From positions 62,001-126,000 of the forward strand of contig NZ_QYRT01000007.1 of assembly GCF_004923255.1 (NCBI RefSeq): 64,000 bases of DNA, written 5' to 3'. Position 1 is the stretch's first letter. Each line of letters opens with the position of its first letter. The translations under genes and the position numbers were made by a program. Below the pieces are notes generated by a model, which was given only the letters and a program-made list of their open reading frames with translations, was not told where the DNA came from and did not search any database. This document shows positions 17,779 through 26,475 of the stretch, piece by piece. Source of the DNA: Subtercola vilae. GTDB lineage: Bacteria; Actinomycetota; Actinomycetes; Actinomycetales; Microbacteriaceae.

Positions 17779-18448
17779 CGCACCAATCGTCGGGCGTCAC
17801 GACGACGGTCGAGAGAAAACGAAGCCCCACCGTTGCCGACGCGAGCTTGAGCACGTCGCGCACCGCATACAGCGGTGCGTCATCGGTGGGAAGCTCGGGT
17901 CGCACCTCCGCAAGCGCGAACGCTGCCCCTCCGCGATAGAGCACCTCATGCAGCACCCGCGCCACCAGCGGCCGGATACCCTCACCCTCCCCGCTCGCAA
18001 TCGGAACCACCACCCGCACCCGCAGCTCACTGTCGGCCACCACCACGACCGTCGTCACCCGCCCACCCGCGGCACTGGCTCGCGCCATGAGGAATGCCCG
18101 CACAGCGTCGACGATGTCGTGCGAATGCTCGAGCACAGCACCCGCCCCGGGGTCGTTGGCGCGCCGCCACAATTCAGCGACGGCGACAACGCGGCCAGCC
18201 GTCGCGACCCCGACCCCCATCAGCGCCTTCAGCTCGTGCACGGTCATGCCCATGAGTTCGGCTACACCGCCCGCCTGGCTGAGCAACGACGTAGCACTGT
18301 CGAGCACATTGACGCCGGGCAGCCCCGAACCGAGCACAAGTGCCACGAGCTCGGAGTCACTGAGCCCCGCGGGGCCGAGCCTCTCGAGCTTCTCGCGGGG
18401 ACGGTCGCCGGGCGCTACGCTCCAGAGCGACGTGCGGGTCGTTTTCAT
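17768..18448 (-). CDS. RadC-like protein without the JAMM metal motif
   Basis: 226 aa. The N-terminal UPF0758 helix-hairpin-helix part is well kept (DRPREKLERLGPAGLSDSELVALVLGSG, then LKALMGVGVATAGRVVAVAEL). The C-terminal MPN/JAB part keeps the length and hydrophobic pattern but has EVRPELPTDDAP where RadC has the zinc-binding HNHPSG and downstream Ser/Asp. It is therefore probably not a metalloprotease-like enzyme. RadC itself has no settled function. Single gene, convergent with aspS. Confidence 0.8.
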   Translation of the reverse strand: MKTTRTSLWSVAPGDRPREKLERLGPAGLSDSELVALVLGSGLPGVNVLDSATSLLSQAGGVAELMGMTVHELKALMGVGVATAGRVVAVAELWRRANDPGAGAVLEHSHDIVDAVRAFLMARASAAGGRVTTVVVVADSELRVRVVVPIASGEGEGIRPLVARVLHEVLYRGGAAFALAEVRPELPTDDAPLYAVRDVLKLASATVGLRFLSTVVVTPDDWCAVE

Positions 18449-18596
18449 GGCCCAACACTATGAACCCCACCGACTCCACGCGCCCGCGCACCCTCATCTG
18501 TGGACAACTCTGCACCTCATCGCCCCTGTGCAAACTCTCACCCTCCCGGGCGGCGCGTGCTGCGGCAAGCCGACGGCGCGGCGGGGTCGCGCGCGG

Positions 18597-18896
18597 TTAG
18601 AGCGTGAAGTCGATGGCGGCGCGCGACGCCACGAGCTCGCGGATGCCCGCCGACACCCGCACGTGGTCGGGGTGCGACTGGTAGCGGTCGAGCGCCGCGT
18701 GGTCGGCGAAATCCGAGACGAGTACGACGTCGGCGTTGGCCGGGGTCTGCTGCACATCGGGATATACCGAGAGCGCGACGATCTCGGGGATGAGCGGCAC
18801 GAGCGACTCGAGCTGCGCGGCGATCCAGGCGGCCTGCGTGTGCCGCAGGGCATCCGTGTCAGCCAGAAGGGTGAAGGTGACGATGTGGCGAATCAT
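18597..18896 (-). CDS. Dabb-family stress-responsive alpha/beta barrel protein
   Basis: 99 aa dimeric ferredoxin-like barrel. MIRHIVTFTLLADTD is the family start, VLVSDFADHAALDRYQSHPDHVRV is the core His/Tyr-containing strand-helix unit. Members are induced by stress or act as small cyclases; role here not known. Its ATG overlaps the stop of the upstream glutaredoxin-like gene by 4 nt. Confidence 0.88.
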   Translation of the reverse strand: MIRHIVTFTLLADTDALRHTQAAWIAAQLESLVPLIPEIVALSVYPDVQQTPANADVVLVSDFADHAALDRYQSHPDHVRVSAGIRELVASRAAIDFTL

Positions 18897-19162
18897 GAGG
18901 CTCCCAGGAGTGCGCTGCGAAGGCGGGCCGGGTCGACCCGCCAGAAGGTGTGCACGCGGCCGTTCACCAGCACCACGGGAATGTCTTCGACGTACTCGTC
19001 GTAGAGCGCCGGGTCGTCGAAGATCGACAGCTCAGACACCGTGATCTCGGTCTCAGGGGCCGAGACCGCGAACTCGCCGACCACACCGGCGAGTACCTCA
19101 CGGGCATCGTCGCAGAGGTGACAGCCCGGCTTCGAGATGAGGGTGAGTTCGACGCGCGCCAC
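18893..19162 (-). CDS. Glutaredoxin-like protein (DUF836 type)
   Basis: 89 aa thioredoxin-fold protein. LISKPGCHLCDDAREVLAGVV carries the CHLC redox site at residues 15-18, and EDIPVVLVNGRVHTFWRVD holds the cis-Pro. Many actinobacteria keep this small protein near histidine phosphatase or HAD genes. Cytosolic; partner unknown. Coupled to the Dabb gene and divergent from the HAD-IB gene. Confidence 0.87.
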   Translation of the reverse strand: MARVELTLISKPGCHLCDDAREVLAGVVGEFAVSAPETEITVSELSIFDDPALYDEYVEDIPVVLVNGRVHTFWRVDPARLRSALLGAS

Positions 19163-19201
19163 TGTTCAACCCTAGTGCGCACGCCCGAAACACGGCCCGG
19201 G

Positions 19202-19207
19202 TAGCAT
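19202..19207 (+). promoter_or_regulatory. -10 box of leaderless HAD-IB gene
   Basis: TAGCAT followed by 6 nt (GTCGGC) and ATG 19214; no SD. Confidence 0.45.
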
Positions 19208-19213
19208 GTCGGC

Positions 19214-19966
19214 ATGAGCGAACCCGCGCCCACCCCGGTCATCGCGTTCTTCGACATCGACAACACCCTCGTGCGCGGCGCAACAATCTATCTGGTGGGC
19301 CTCGGTGCCTGGCGACTCAAGCTGCTACGGCTTCGGGATGTTGCCACCTTCGCCTGGCAGCAAGCCCGGTTCATCGCGGTGGGCGAGAACATGCGCCACA
19401 TGAACAGCGCGAAAGATCGCACTCTCGAACTGCTCCGTGGGCACACCGAGGATGAACTTCGAACCCTCGGCGAAGAGGTCTACGACCGGCAGATCGTGTC
19501 GCGGCTGTGGCCGCACGTGCTCGAGCGGGCGAACGCGCACCTCGCGCAGGGCGATCAGGTCTGGCTGGTGTCGGCGACCGCGGAGATCATGGCGCAGGTC
19601 ATCGCCTCCCGCCTCGGGTTCTCTGGCGCACTCGGCACACGCTTCGAGAGCGAGAACGGGGTGTTCACCGGCCGGCTCGACGGGCCGATGCTGCACGGGG
19701 CCGAGAAGGCCGCGGCGGTCAGCCGTCTCGCCGCCGGCGACACCCGTAGCGGAACGAGCACCGGTCGCGCCGAGTCGACGGATGCACCGCGCCCTGCAGC
19801 TGTCGACCTCGCCGACTGCTGGGCGTACTCAGACTCGAGCAACGACGTGCCACTGCTGAGTGCAGTGGGGCATCCGGTGGCCGTCAACCCTGACGCCGGG
19901 CTGGAGAAGCTCGCTGCCGAACGTGGCTGGCCCGTGCTCTGGGCAAGCAAAAAGCGCCAGGCCTAG
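19214..19966 (+). CDS. HAD-IB family phosphatase
   Basis: 250 aa, SerB-like. Motif I is FFDIDNTLVRGAT (residues 12-24), motif II is VWLVSATAEIMAQV and motif IV YSDSSNDVPLLSAVGHPVAVNPD. Such proteins are often annotated as phosphoserine phosphatase-like or lysophosphatidate phosphatase-like; the substrate is not fixed by sequence. The segment GDTRSGTSTGRAESTDAPRP is a polar insert before motif IV. The stop codon lies inside a GC-rich inverted repeat. Confidence 0.87.
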   Translation: MSEPAPTPVIAFFDIDNTLVRGATIYLVGLGAWRLKLLRLRDVATFAWQQARFIAVGENMRHMNSAKDRTLELLRGHTEDELRTLGEEVYDRQIVSRLWPHVLERANAHLAQGDQVWLVSATAEIMAQVIASRLGFSGALGTRFESENGVFTGRLDGPMLHGAEKAAAVSRLAAGDTRSGTSTGRAESTDAPRPAAVDLADCWAYSDSSNDVPLLSAVGHPVAVNPDAGLEKLAAERGWPVLWASKKRQA

Positions 19967-19976
19967 GCCTGACGCT
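19953..19976 (+). terminator. GC-rich hairpin at the end of the HAD-IB gene
   Basis: AGCGCCAGGCC and GGCCTGACGCT form an 11-bp stem with one mismatch around a 2-nt centre. It includes the stop codon. No T-run follows, so it may be a weak or bidirectional terminator. Confidence 0.4.
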
Positions 19977-19977
19977 C

Positions 19978-20040
19978 GGTGCAACTCACTCGGTGCAACT
20001 CACTCACTGCAGCTGAATCGGTGCAGCTGAATCGGTGCAG
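19978..20040. repeat. 14-bp tandem repeat, 4.5 copies
   Basis: Two identical copies of GGTGCAACTCACTC, then ACTGCAGCTGAATC, GGTGCAGCTGAATC and a partial GGTGCAG. Located between the convergent HAD-IB and bS22 genes. The period equals that of the repeat at 17737. Confidence 0.85.
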
Positions 20041-20051
20041 AGAAGGAGTGT

Positions 20052-20150
20052 CTACTTCTTGTTGCGACGCTGGTGGCGAGTCTTACGAAGCAGCTTGCGG
20101 TGCTTCTTCTTGGCCATGCGCTTACGACGCTTCTTAATTACGGAACCCAC
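20052..20150 (-). CDS. 30S ribosomal protein bS22
   Basis: 32-aa, extremely basic protein (GTG start at 20150, stop at 20052). It begins VGSVIKKRRKRMAKKKHRKL and ends in HQRRNKK, matching the small actinobacterial protein seen on the mycobacterial 30S subunit as bS22 (also called the AURKAIP1/COX24-domain protein). TGAGG at 20156-20160 is the RBS. Too short for usual gene callers. Confidence 0.9.
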   Translation of the reverse strand: MGSVIKKRRKRMAKKKHRKLLRKTRHQRRNKK

Positions 20151-20277
20151 TGATACCTCACAAGATTTGGGTTTGACCGCGTATCACGCGGCCGGGAAGG
20201 AAAAAATTGCCTCGGAGTAGTCTAGCGCACAAGCGGCCCTACGCCGTTTCTGCACCGCTCAGGCGAAGTGAGGCGGC

Positions 20278-20493
20278 TCACGCCCCTGCTTCGGCAGCCT
20301 CAGCGGCCTCTGCTGCGGGGGTTCCGATCACGGCGGCAACAGCGGTCTCGGGAACCCTGAACGAGCGCCCGAACCGGATGGCCGGCAGTTCGCCGGAGTG
20401 AACAAGACGGTACACGGTCATCTTCGACACCCGCATCATGTCGGCGACCTCGGCGACGGTGAGAAAACGTACGTCCGACAGATCGTTCGGCAT
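20278..20493 (-). CDS. BldC-like excisionase-family HTH protein
   Basis: 71 aa from ATG 20493. RFLTVAEVADMMRVSKMTVYRLVHSGELPAIRFGRSFRV is a MerR-like winged helix as in BldC and excisionases; the Ala/Glu-rich tail (AAEAAEAAEAGA) is short. RBS AAAGGA lies 9 nt upstream. BldC proteins bind direct repeats and act as developmental or global regulators in Streptomyces. The upstream region has a tandem GGTAACT pair (20551-20564) that could be its own site. Confidence 0.88.
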   Translation of the reverse strand: MPNDLSDVRFLTVAEVADMMRVSKMTVYRLVHSGELPAIRFGRSFRVPETAVAAVIGTPAAEAAEAAEAGA

Positions 20494-20550
20494 CGTGCGT
20501 GTTCCTTTCGGGCTCCGAGCGGAATCGGGCCAGCTTTGTGTTGCCTGTGT

Positions 20551-20564
20551 GGTAACTGGTAACT
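20551..20564. promoter_or_regulatory. Direct repeat GGTAACT x2 upstream of the BldC-like gene
   Basis: Two adjacent 7-bp copies, 58-71 nt upstream of the start. BldC-family proteins bind short direct repeats, so this is a candidate autoregulatory site (inference). Confidence 0.3.
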
Positions 20565-20681
20565 CTAGGGGCTGGTGTGGGCGGTGTAAAGCCCGTCGAC
20601 GCCGAAGCGGGCGGTACGGGTCGCACAGGGTGACCTGCACCGCCCGCGGGGCGTGAGTTCGGTTCGGGCTACTCGTCTGGG

Positions 20682-23600
20682 CTACTCGCCCGAGGGGTCA
20701 TTCGAGCCCAATTTGCGGCGCTTCTGCACCACCAGGGCGCCGATGCCGACGAGCAGCAGAACGGCGGCCAGACCGACCGGCAGCATCGGGTTCAGCCCGG
20801 TGGCGGCCAGCCCGCCGACACTCGACGAGCCCGAACCAGAACCAGAACCCGGCCCCGAACCGGCGCCCGGTACCGGCGTCGCACCGGGGTCACCGGGTGA
20901 CACGATCGGGATCGCTCCCGTCACGGGCGGGTCGGTTGTCGGGGGCGTCACCACCGGAGGCGCTTCCGTCGTCACACCCACAAGGGTGCTCAGACCGGTG
21001 TCGCCGTACGCCACGAGCCCGAGGTACTTCGACGAGTAGTCAAGACCCGTCCACGAAGCGGTATAGCTGGTCGGCTGGCTCTGCACCCCGACCAGTGTCG
21101 ACGGCGTGGCGGTGAACCCGCCGGCCCCCGCACCGGGGCTGACGTCGAAGACGTTCACGTCGAAGGCCCCGTTGGTGGGCGGAGAGCCGGCTGCAGCCGC
21201 GGGCAGGGCGAACACTTCGACACGCACCTGGTAGGTGCCGGCATCCGGAGCGATGAGATCGACACGCTCGTTCGCCGCACCGGTGGCCGACGACCACTCC
21301 TTGATCGGAGTGCCGTCGCCGCCGAGCTGATCGACGAACAGGTCGAGGTCAGCCCCCTGCGCGGCCGTGATCACCGAGGTGAGGTCGAACCGCGCCAGAC
21401 TCGTACCCGCAGCGACGGTGGTGTTGTAGTAGAGCTTGTCGCTCACCACTCCCTCACCCGAGTGACCCGGCACGACATTGTCGGCCCGCGGCGGGTTCTT
21501 GGCGTCGACCGGCACCAGGTCGGTGAGCAGTGAGCCTTTGGCGAGACCCTGCACGGCGAGTGGAATCGATCCGTCTGACCCCGGAGTCACCTCGACCGGC
21601 ACCGAGCCTGTGGTACCGAGGCCTTCGACAGCGCCCGGCGCCTCGAGCGGAACAGGCTGCACCGCGAGGGGGCTCCGCACCGTGGTGGCGCCGCTTGTCC
21701 ACGTGAGGTACCCGGTGGCGAAGGTGTTGAGCGCGGCCGTGGTGCGAGTGAACGTCACCGTGTAGCTCTTCGACTCGCCGGCGGCGCCGAACGACAGCGT
21801 CGAGGGCGAGATCACGGTATCGACGCCGGCGATGGAGGCAGCCGCCGTGAAGGTGCCCGCCTCTGTCGACGTGACGGTTCGGGTGACGGTCTGTGTTCCG
21901 TTCAACGAGCCGATGGCGATCGACGCCAGGTTCAGCTCACTCGGGTCGACGGGCGTGGCGTCGTGGAACGAGTAGCCGATGCCCGCGATGTACGAATCCC
22001 AGTCGGCGGGGCCGTTGAGGTACAGCAGGCCGGGGCTGAGGTACTTCGTGGGGGTCACGTTGCCGGCGCCCTGGCCGAACACGTCTTCAACGGGAGTTCC
22101 GCCGAAATCGACCGTGTCGGTGGCCGTGGTCATCATGGCCGATTTGATCTCCGCCGGTGTGGCCAGTGGATGCTCGCCCAGGTACAGTGCCGCGAGCCCG
22201 GCGATGTGCGGTGCCGCCATTGACGTTCCCGAGAGGAACTCCCACGTCGGTGCCTTGCCGAAAGCGTTGGCGCCCGCCGCGAGAATCGCTACGCCGGGTG
22301 CGGAGACGTCGGGCTTCAGAATGTCGCTGCCGTCGGCCAGAACCGGGCCGTGCGACGAGAATCCGGCGAGAACCGGAGCCGCGGGTGATGCGCCGGCCGT
22401 GTTGCCCTTGCTGAACGTGACCGTCGCGCCGACCGTCGCCGCGTAGGCGAACGTCGCTGCGTAGGCGGTCGAGTCGAGGTGCACAGTGGGAACCGCATGC
22501 TCGTCGAGGTCGATCGACGAGGGCGTGGCATTCACCAGCAGCATGCCGACTCCGCCGGCGCGCAACACTTCTGCAGACTTCGCCGTACGGTCGACGACGC
22601 CGCGCTGGCAGAACACGATCTTTCCGGCGACTTTTGCCGGGTCGAGCGTGCCGGGAGTGCAGATCAACGCGTCGGCGGCCTTTGCATCGGCGAGCTTCAC
22701 GAGGTCGGCCCGAACGAGGCCACCCGTGAGCGGGCCAGTGCCGTGTGCTTCGACGGTGATCGACCCGCCGGCGAACGTGCTGCCGTCACCCAGGGTGGCG
22801 GTGGCTTCGTAGCTCGGAATCGTCGTGGCGGCGACCGTGGTGTACCACGGCGACCCATTGTCGAGGGTCGAGGCACCGGGCCCGGAGTTGCCGGCCGAGG
22901 CCGCAACGAAGATGCCGGCCGAGGCAGCCCCGTAGAAGGCGAGGTCGGTGTCAGACACGGTCGTTGCGGCGCTCGAACCGCCGATGGAGAAGTTCAGCAC
23001 GTCGACACCGTCGGCAACGGCCTGGTCGATGGCGGCCAGCATGTCGGAGTTGTTGCACCCGTCGGCTACACCCTTGCTCTTGTCACCCGTCCAGCAGACC
23101 TTGTAGACCGCGATCTTCGCAGCAGGGGCGACACCGCTGATGTTGCCGAAGCTGTCACCGGCGACGGTGGCCTTGACCGCGTTGTTGCCGGCCGCCGTGC
23201 TCGCCGTGTGCGAGCCGTGGCTGTCGCCGTCACGCGGCGAGACGTACTCACCATCGGCGACGCTCGCGATGTTGCCGGCGCCGAAGCCCGCGAGGTAGTA
23301 CCGTGCGCCGATGATCTTCGTCGAGCAGTCGGCGGCGGTGAACTCGTCGCCCGTCACACAGGCACCGTGGAAGGTCGAGTTGTCAGCCTTGGCGAAGGTG
23401 ATAGGAGAGTCAGCGAATGCCGCTGGGGGGTTCGGGTCGGTGTACGGCTCTGCGCCAGGCGTCGTGCCGAGTGCGCCGCCGGCGAACGAGGGGTTCTCGG
23501 GCGCGATACCGGTGTCGATGTCACCGATGACAATGCCCTTGCCAGCGTCGGCAACCCCGCCGACGGTGTTCCATACGCCCTTCGAGCCGTCGAGGCCGAG

Positions 23601-24191
23601 GTACGTCGTCGACGGCACCGCTTCGGTGATGTGCTTTGTCTCGTCGGGCGTCACCCGGGCGACGCTCTTGTTCGCCGTCAGTGCTGACGCCTGGGCGGGC
23701 GTGAGGTCGGCCGCGAAGCCGTTCAGAGCCAGCGTGTACGAATAGTCGATGCTCGCCCCCACCGACGAGGCGATGTCGTTCTGCGTGCTGTTCAGAAAGT
23801 CGCTGTAGCTCTGCACCGGAAGCGAGCGCGCATTCATCTGTGAGCCCGCCGCAGGCTTCGTGGCACTGAATCCGTTCACGCCGCCCTGGTAGGTGGCGGC
23901 AGCCGGATCGGTCAAGGTCACAATGTATCTGCCCGCCGTGAAATCGGTCGGCGGGCGGGTGGGGCCGCCCGGCAGCGGCGTGAGCGGGCTCGTACCCTGA
24001 GAGGCAGAGGTTGCCACCGAGCTTGCGGCCAACACCGAGCTTGAGGCCAACACCGAGCTTGCCGGCTGGAATGCTGCCGCACTCCCGGCCGCACCCGTCA
24101 CAGCGAGAACCACGGCAGCAGTCGCTGCGGCGACCTTCACGCGGGTTGAAGCGAACAGTGTGCGGGTGGGCGGGCGCCGGGAACTACTCAC
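20682..24191 (-). CDS. Secreted S8 subtilase with LAXTG cell-wall anchor
   Basis: 1169 aa. Sec signal (RVKVAAATAAVVLAVTGAAG), an I9 propeptide-like segment (RYIVTLTDPAAATYQGG), then the catalytic domain: Asp in IGDIDTGIAPENPSF, His in DGDSHGSHTASTAAG, oxyanion Asn in AASAGNSGPG and Ser in FLSGTSMAAPHIAGL. A PA domain is inserted before the Ser (ADALICTPGTLDPAKVAGKIVFC). The C-terminal part has Fn3-like and PPC-like domains, a Gly/Ser/Pro-rich wall spacer, and the sorting signal LAATG followed by a helix and QKRRK. LAXTG is the class E sortase motif. GTG start at 24191 with GAGG upstream. Probably degrades extracellular protein. Confidence 0.93.
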   Translation of the reverse strand: MSSSRRPPTRTLFASTRVKVAAATAAVVLAVTGAAGSAAAFQPASSVLASSSVLAASSVATSASQGTSPLTPLPGGPTRPPTDFTAGRYIVTLTDPAAATYQGGVNGFSATKPAAGSQMNARSLPVQSYSDFLNSTQNDIASSVGASIDYSYTLALNGFAADLTPAQASALTANKSVARVTPDETKHITEAVPSTTYLGLDGSKGVWNTVGGVADAGKGIVIGDIDTGIAPENPSFAGGALGTTPGAEPYTDPNPPAAFADSPITFAKADNSTFHGACVTGDEFTAADCSTKIIGARYYLAGFGAGNIASVADGEYVSPRDGDSHGSHTASTAAGNNAVKATVAGDSFGNISGVAPAAKIAVYKVCWTGDKSKGVADGCNNSDMLAAIDQAVADGVDVLNFSIGGSSAATTVSDTDLAFYGAASAGIFVAASAGNSGPGASTLDNGSPWYTTVAATTIPSYEATATLGDGSTFAGGSITVEAHGTGPLTGGLVRADLVKLADAKAADALICTPGTLDPAKVAGKIVFCQRGVVDRTAKSAEVLRAGGVGMLLVNATPSSIDLDEHAVPTVHLDSTAYAATFAYAATVGATVTFSKGNTAGASPAAPVLAGFSSHGPVLADGSDILKPDVSAPGVAILAAGANAFGKAPTWEFLSGTSMAAPHIAGLAALYLGEHPLATPAEIKSAMMTTATDTVDFGGTPVEDVFGQGAGNVTPTKYLSPGLLYLNGPADWDSYIAGIGYSFHDATPVDPSELNLASIAIGSLNGTQTVTRTVTSTEAGTFTAAASIAGVDTVISPSTLSFGAAGESKSYTVTFTRTTAALNTFATGYLTWTSGATTVRSPLAVQPVPLEAPGAVEGLGTTGSVPVEVTPGSDGSIPLAVQGLAKGSLLTDLVPVDAKNPPRADNVVPGHSGEGVVSDKLYYNTTVAAGTSLARFDLTSVITAAQGADLDLFVDQLGGDGTPIKEWSSATGAANERVDLIAPDAGTYQVRVEVFALPAAAAGSPPTNGAFDVNVFDVSPGAGAGGFTATPSTLVGVQSQPTSYTASWTGLDYSSKYLGLVAYGDTGLSTLVGVTTEAPPVVTPPTTDPPVTGAIPIVSPGDPGATPVPGAGSGPGSGSGSGSSSVGGLAATGLNPMLPVGLAAVLLLVGIGALVVQKRRKLGSNDPSGE

Positions 24192-24414
24192 GTAAGAAAC
24201 CTCACTCAGTCAAAACGAACGGTGTCTTGGCGGTCGGGGCCGCTCTGTTCGACAACCATAGACAACGTTGTGGCCCTCTTTGGGGGGACTTTATTTCGGT
24301 TGTGTAAAACGTAAGAGTTTGCTGCAAATTAGTTGTGTCGGGCGAGACAAACCCACCATGAGTGCTAATGCGACGCGAATTATTTGCGTCTTTTCAGAAA
24401 ACTTTTTTTGGAGC
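24192..24414. other. AT-rich intergenic region upstream of the subtilase
   Basis: 223 nt, visibly lower in GC than its surroundings, with runs such as ACTTTTTTT. A hairpin GACGCGAA/TTTGCGTC with a 3-nt loop (24373-24391) precedes TTTTC on the plus strand, where no gene ends. The subtilase promoter should be here, but I cannot pick -35/-10 boxes with confidence. Confidence 0.4.
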
Positions 24415-24945
24415 CTAATCGCTGCTACGGGAAATGGTGGGGAACCGTCTGGTGGCTTCGCCGAAGATCGTTCGTGCGCGCTCGGTGGCCGTCGCAACGG
24501 TCTGCCCGACGCTCTTGCCGACCCGGGCCGCAGACGACGTCGCCTGTTCGGTGAGCACGGCCAGATCGTCTGAGAAGCCGATTCCGTCGTCGTCGAGGGC
24601 CTCGTCGAAGTCTGCGCTCAGAAACGGAATGACCCAGTCTTCGAGCTCTTCGAGCGGCGAGGCGTCGAGCGCGTAGTAACGGTGCTGGCCGACCTCACGC
24701 ACCGAGACGAGCCCGGCATCCCTCAGCACTTTCAGATGCTTCGACACTGTCGGCTGACTGAGCTCCGTGAGGGTAACCAGTTCAGAGACGCTGATCTCCC
24801 CCAGTGGCCGCTCGTCACCCTCGGTGCCGGCGACGGCTGGAATGTCGGCGGCGACCGAGGTGTCGGCACCCACGTACCGCTCGAGCAGCAGAGACAGCAC
24901 GTGTCGCCTGGTGGGGTCAGCGATTACAGAGAAAATGTCGGCCAT
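24415..24945 (-). CDS. ArsR-family winged-helix regulator
   Basis: 176 aa from ATG 24945. MADIFSVIADPTRRHVLSLLLER starts the wHTH; SVSELVTLTELSQPTVSKHLKVLRDAGLVSVREVGQHRYYALD is the recognition helix and wing. An insert of about 25 residues (VGADTSVAADIPAVAGTEGDE) splits helices 1 and 2. The C-terminal ~80 residues are an acidic then helical tail, longer than classic ArsR. No Cys metal site is visible. TACCCT ends 6 nt before the ATG (leaderless). Confidence 0.88.
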   Translation of the reverse strand: MADIFSVIADPTRRHVLSLLLERYVGADTSVAADIPAVAGTEGDERPLGEISVSELVTLTELSQPTVSKHLKVLRDAGLVSVREVGQHRYYALDASPLEELEDWVIPFLSADFDEALDDDGIGFSDDLAVLTEQATSSAARVGKSVGQTVATATERARTIFGEATRRFPTISRSSD

Positions 24946-24951
24946 GGCTAC

Positions 24952-24957
24952 AGGGTA
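24952..24957 (-). promoter_or_regulatory. -10 box of leaderless ArsR gene
   Basis: TACCCT, then GTAGCC and ATG 24945. Confidence 0.45.
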
Positions 24958-25026
24958 GTTGCTGGGCGTCGCGTTGTGCAGTTGCGAAACCAGTGACAAG
25001 CTGGTGCTTCGTCACGAGGGGTGGGC

Positions 25027-26475
25027 ATGCCGGCAAGCTCGATCGTGCGACGACCGCGCTACGGTACCCGCTCGTTCGCCCTGCGTGTTCGTGACGCGGT
25101 CGACGATTTCTCGGGCCGCTCGCCCTCGCGCTTCGCGATCATCATCTTCGCGATTCTGGTGGTGCTGTTCACCATGGTTCTGTCGCTGCCGGCAGCCAGT
25201 GCATCCGGTCGCGGCACGGGGCTTGCCGACTCCCTGTTCACCGCCGTGTCTGTCATCTGCGTGACCGGGCTGTCAACGGTCGACATGGCGACGCACTGGT
25301 CGGTGTTCGGCGAGGTGGTCATCTATATCGGCGTGCAGATCGGCGCCATCGGCGTGCTGACGCTGGCGTCGCTTCTCGGGCTGATCGTCTCGAGGCGGCT
25401 GGGGCTCCGGTCGCGCCTTCTGGCCGCGGGCGAGGCAGACCCGTCACGCACCCACGCGGGCGTCGCGGGCTCGAGCCAGGCCGTGCGGCTCGGCGAGGTG
25501 GGCGGCCTGCTGGCCACCGTCGCGGTGAGCGCGCTGGTCATCGAACTGGGCCTCGCAGTGCTGCTTTTTCCCCGGATGCTCATCGATGGCCTTGCGCCCG
25601 GCAGCGCGGCACTCCAGAGCCTCTACTACTCGGCGATGGCGTTCACCAACACGGGGTTCTCGCCCAACGCCGAGGGGCTCACACCCTACGCGTCGGACTA
25701 CTACTTTCTGGGCATCCTGATGCTGGGAGTATTTCTGGGCAGCATCGGTTTTCCGGTGATCTATGCACTCTCGAGGGCGTTGCGCACCCCCGGCCGCCAG
25801 CGCTGGTCGCTGCACGTCAAACTCACGCTGCTGACGTCGGCGACTCTGCTGGGGGTGGGCGCGGTGCTCTACTTCGCGCTCGAGTTCTCGAACCCCGCCA
25901 CCTTCGGGCCGATGGGCGTGGGCGAGAAAGCATTCCAGTCGCTCTTTCTCTCAACCATGACGCGCTCGGGCGGCTTCGCCACGATTCCCATCGACCAGCT
26001 CAACGGGTCGAGCATGCTGGTGACCGACATGCTGATGTTCATCGGCGGCGGCTCGGCATCCACTGCCGGCGGCATCAAGGTGACCACCATCGCGATTCTG
26101 TTTCTCGCGGCGTTCGCCGAGGCACGCGGCAACGACTCGATGGAGGCGTTCGGTCGCCGCATCCCGGCCGACATTCTGCGCCTGGCCGTGAGCGTGGTGC
26201 TGTGGGGGGCGACCACCGTGGCCGTGTCGACCATCGTCATCCTGCAGATCTCGCACGCAGCGCTCGACGCCGTGCTGTTCGACGTGATCTCGGCCTTCGG
26301 CACCTCTGGCCTGTCGACCGGGCTCACGGCCAGCCTCCCCGACGCCGGGGTGTACGTCATGGCGGCCACCATGTTCATGGGCCGCATCGGTACCGTCACC
26401 TTCGCCGCCGCCCTCGCCCTCCGGCAACGCCGCCAGCTCTACAAACACCCAGAAGAGAGGCCCATCGTTGGCTAG
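25027..26475 (+). CDS. TrkH/KtrB-type potassium transporter subunit
   Basis: 482 aa membrane protein with four M1-P-M2 units. Selectivity loops with central Gly are CVTGLST, TNTGFSP, TRSGGFA and GTSGLST. Helical breaks rich in Gly (GGGSASTAGGIKVTT) are the KtrB M2C2 gate. ATG 25027 is favoured because GAGGGG (25016-25022 area) gives correct spacing; GTG 25021 is within the RBS. Stop overlaps the start of the RCK gene by 8 nt, so subunits are coupled. Confidence 0.92.
   Translation: MPASSIVRRPRYGTRSFALRVRDAVDDFSGRSPSRFAIIIFAILVVLFTMVLSLPAASASGRGTGLADSLFTAVSVICVTGLSTVDMATHWSVFGEVVIYIGVQIGAIGVLTLASLLGLIVSRRLGLRSRLLAAGEADPSRTHAGVAGSSQAVRLGEVGGLLATVAVSALVIELGLAVLLFPRMLIDGLAPGSAALQSLYYSAMAFTNTGFSPNAEGLTPYASDYYFLGILMLGVFLGSIGFPVIYALSRALRTPGRQRWSLHVKLTLLTSATLLGVGAVLYFALEFSNPATFGPMGVGEKAFQSLFLSTMTRSGGFATIPIDQLNGSSMLVTDMLMFIGGGSASTAGGIKVTTIAILFLAAFAEARGNDSMEAFGRRIPADILRLAVSVVLWGATTVAVSTIVILQISHAALDAVLFDVISAFGTSGLSTGLTASLPDAGVYVMAATMFMGRIGTVTFAAALALRQRRQLYKHPEERPIVG

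Noticed and set aside
20035-20220. 61-codon plus-strand frame
   Set aside because: Antisense of bS22, which is recognised on the minus strand.
22479-23687. 402-codon plus-strand frame
   Set aside because: Antisense within the subtilase coding region.
24373-24400. Hairpin followed by T-run as a terminator
   Set aside because: On the plus strand no gene ends there; on the minus strand the T-run is on the wrong side.
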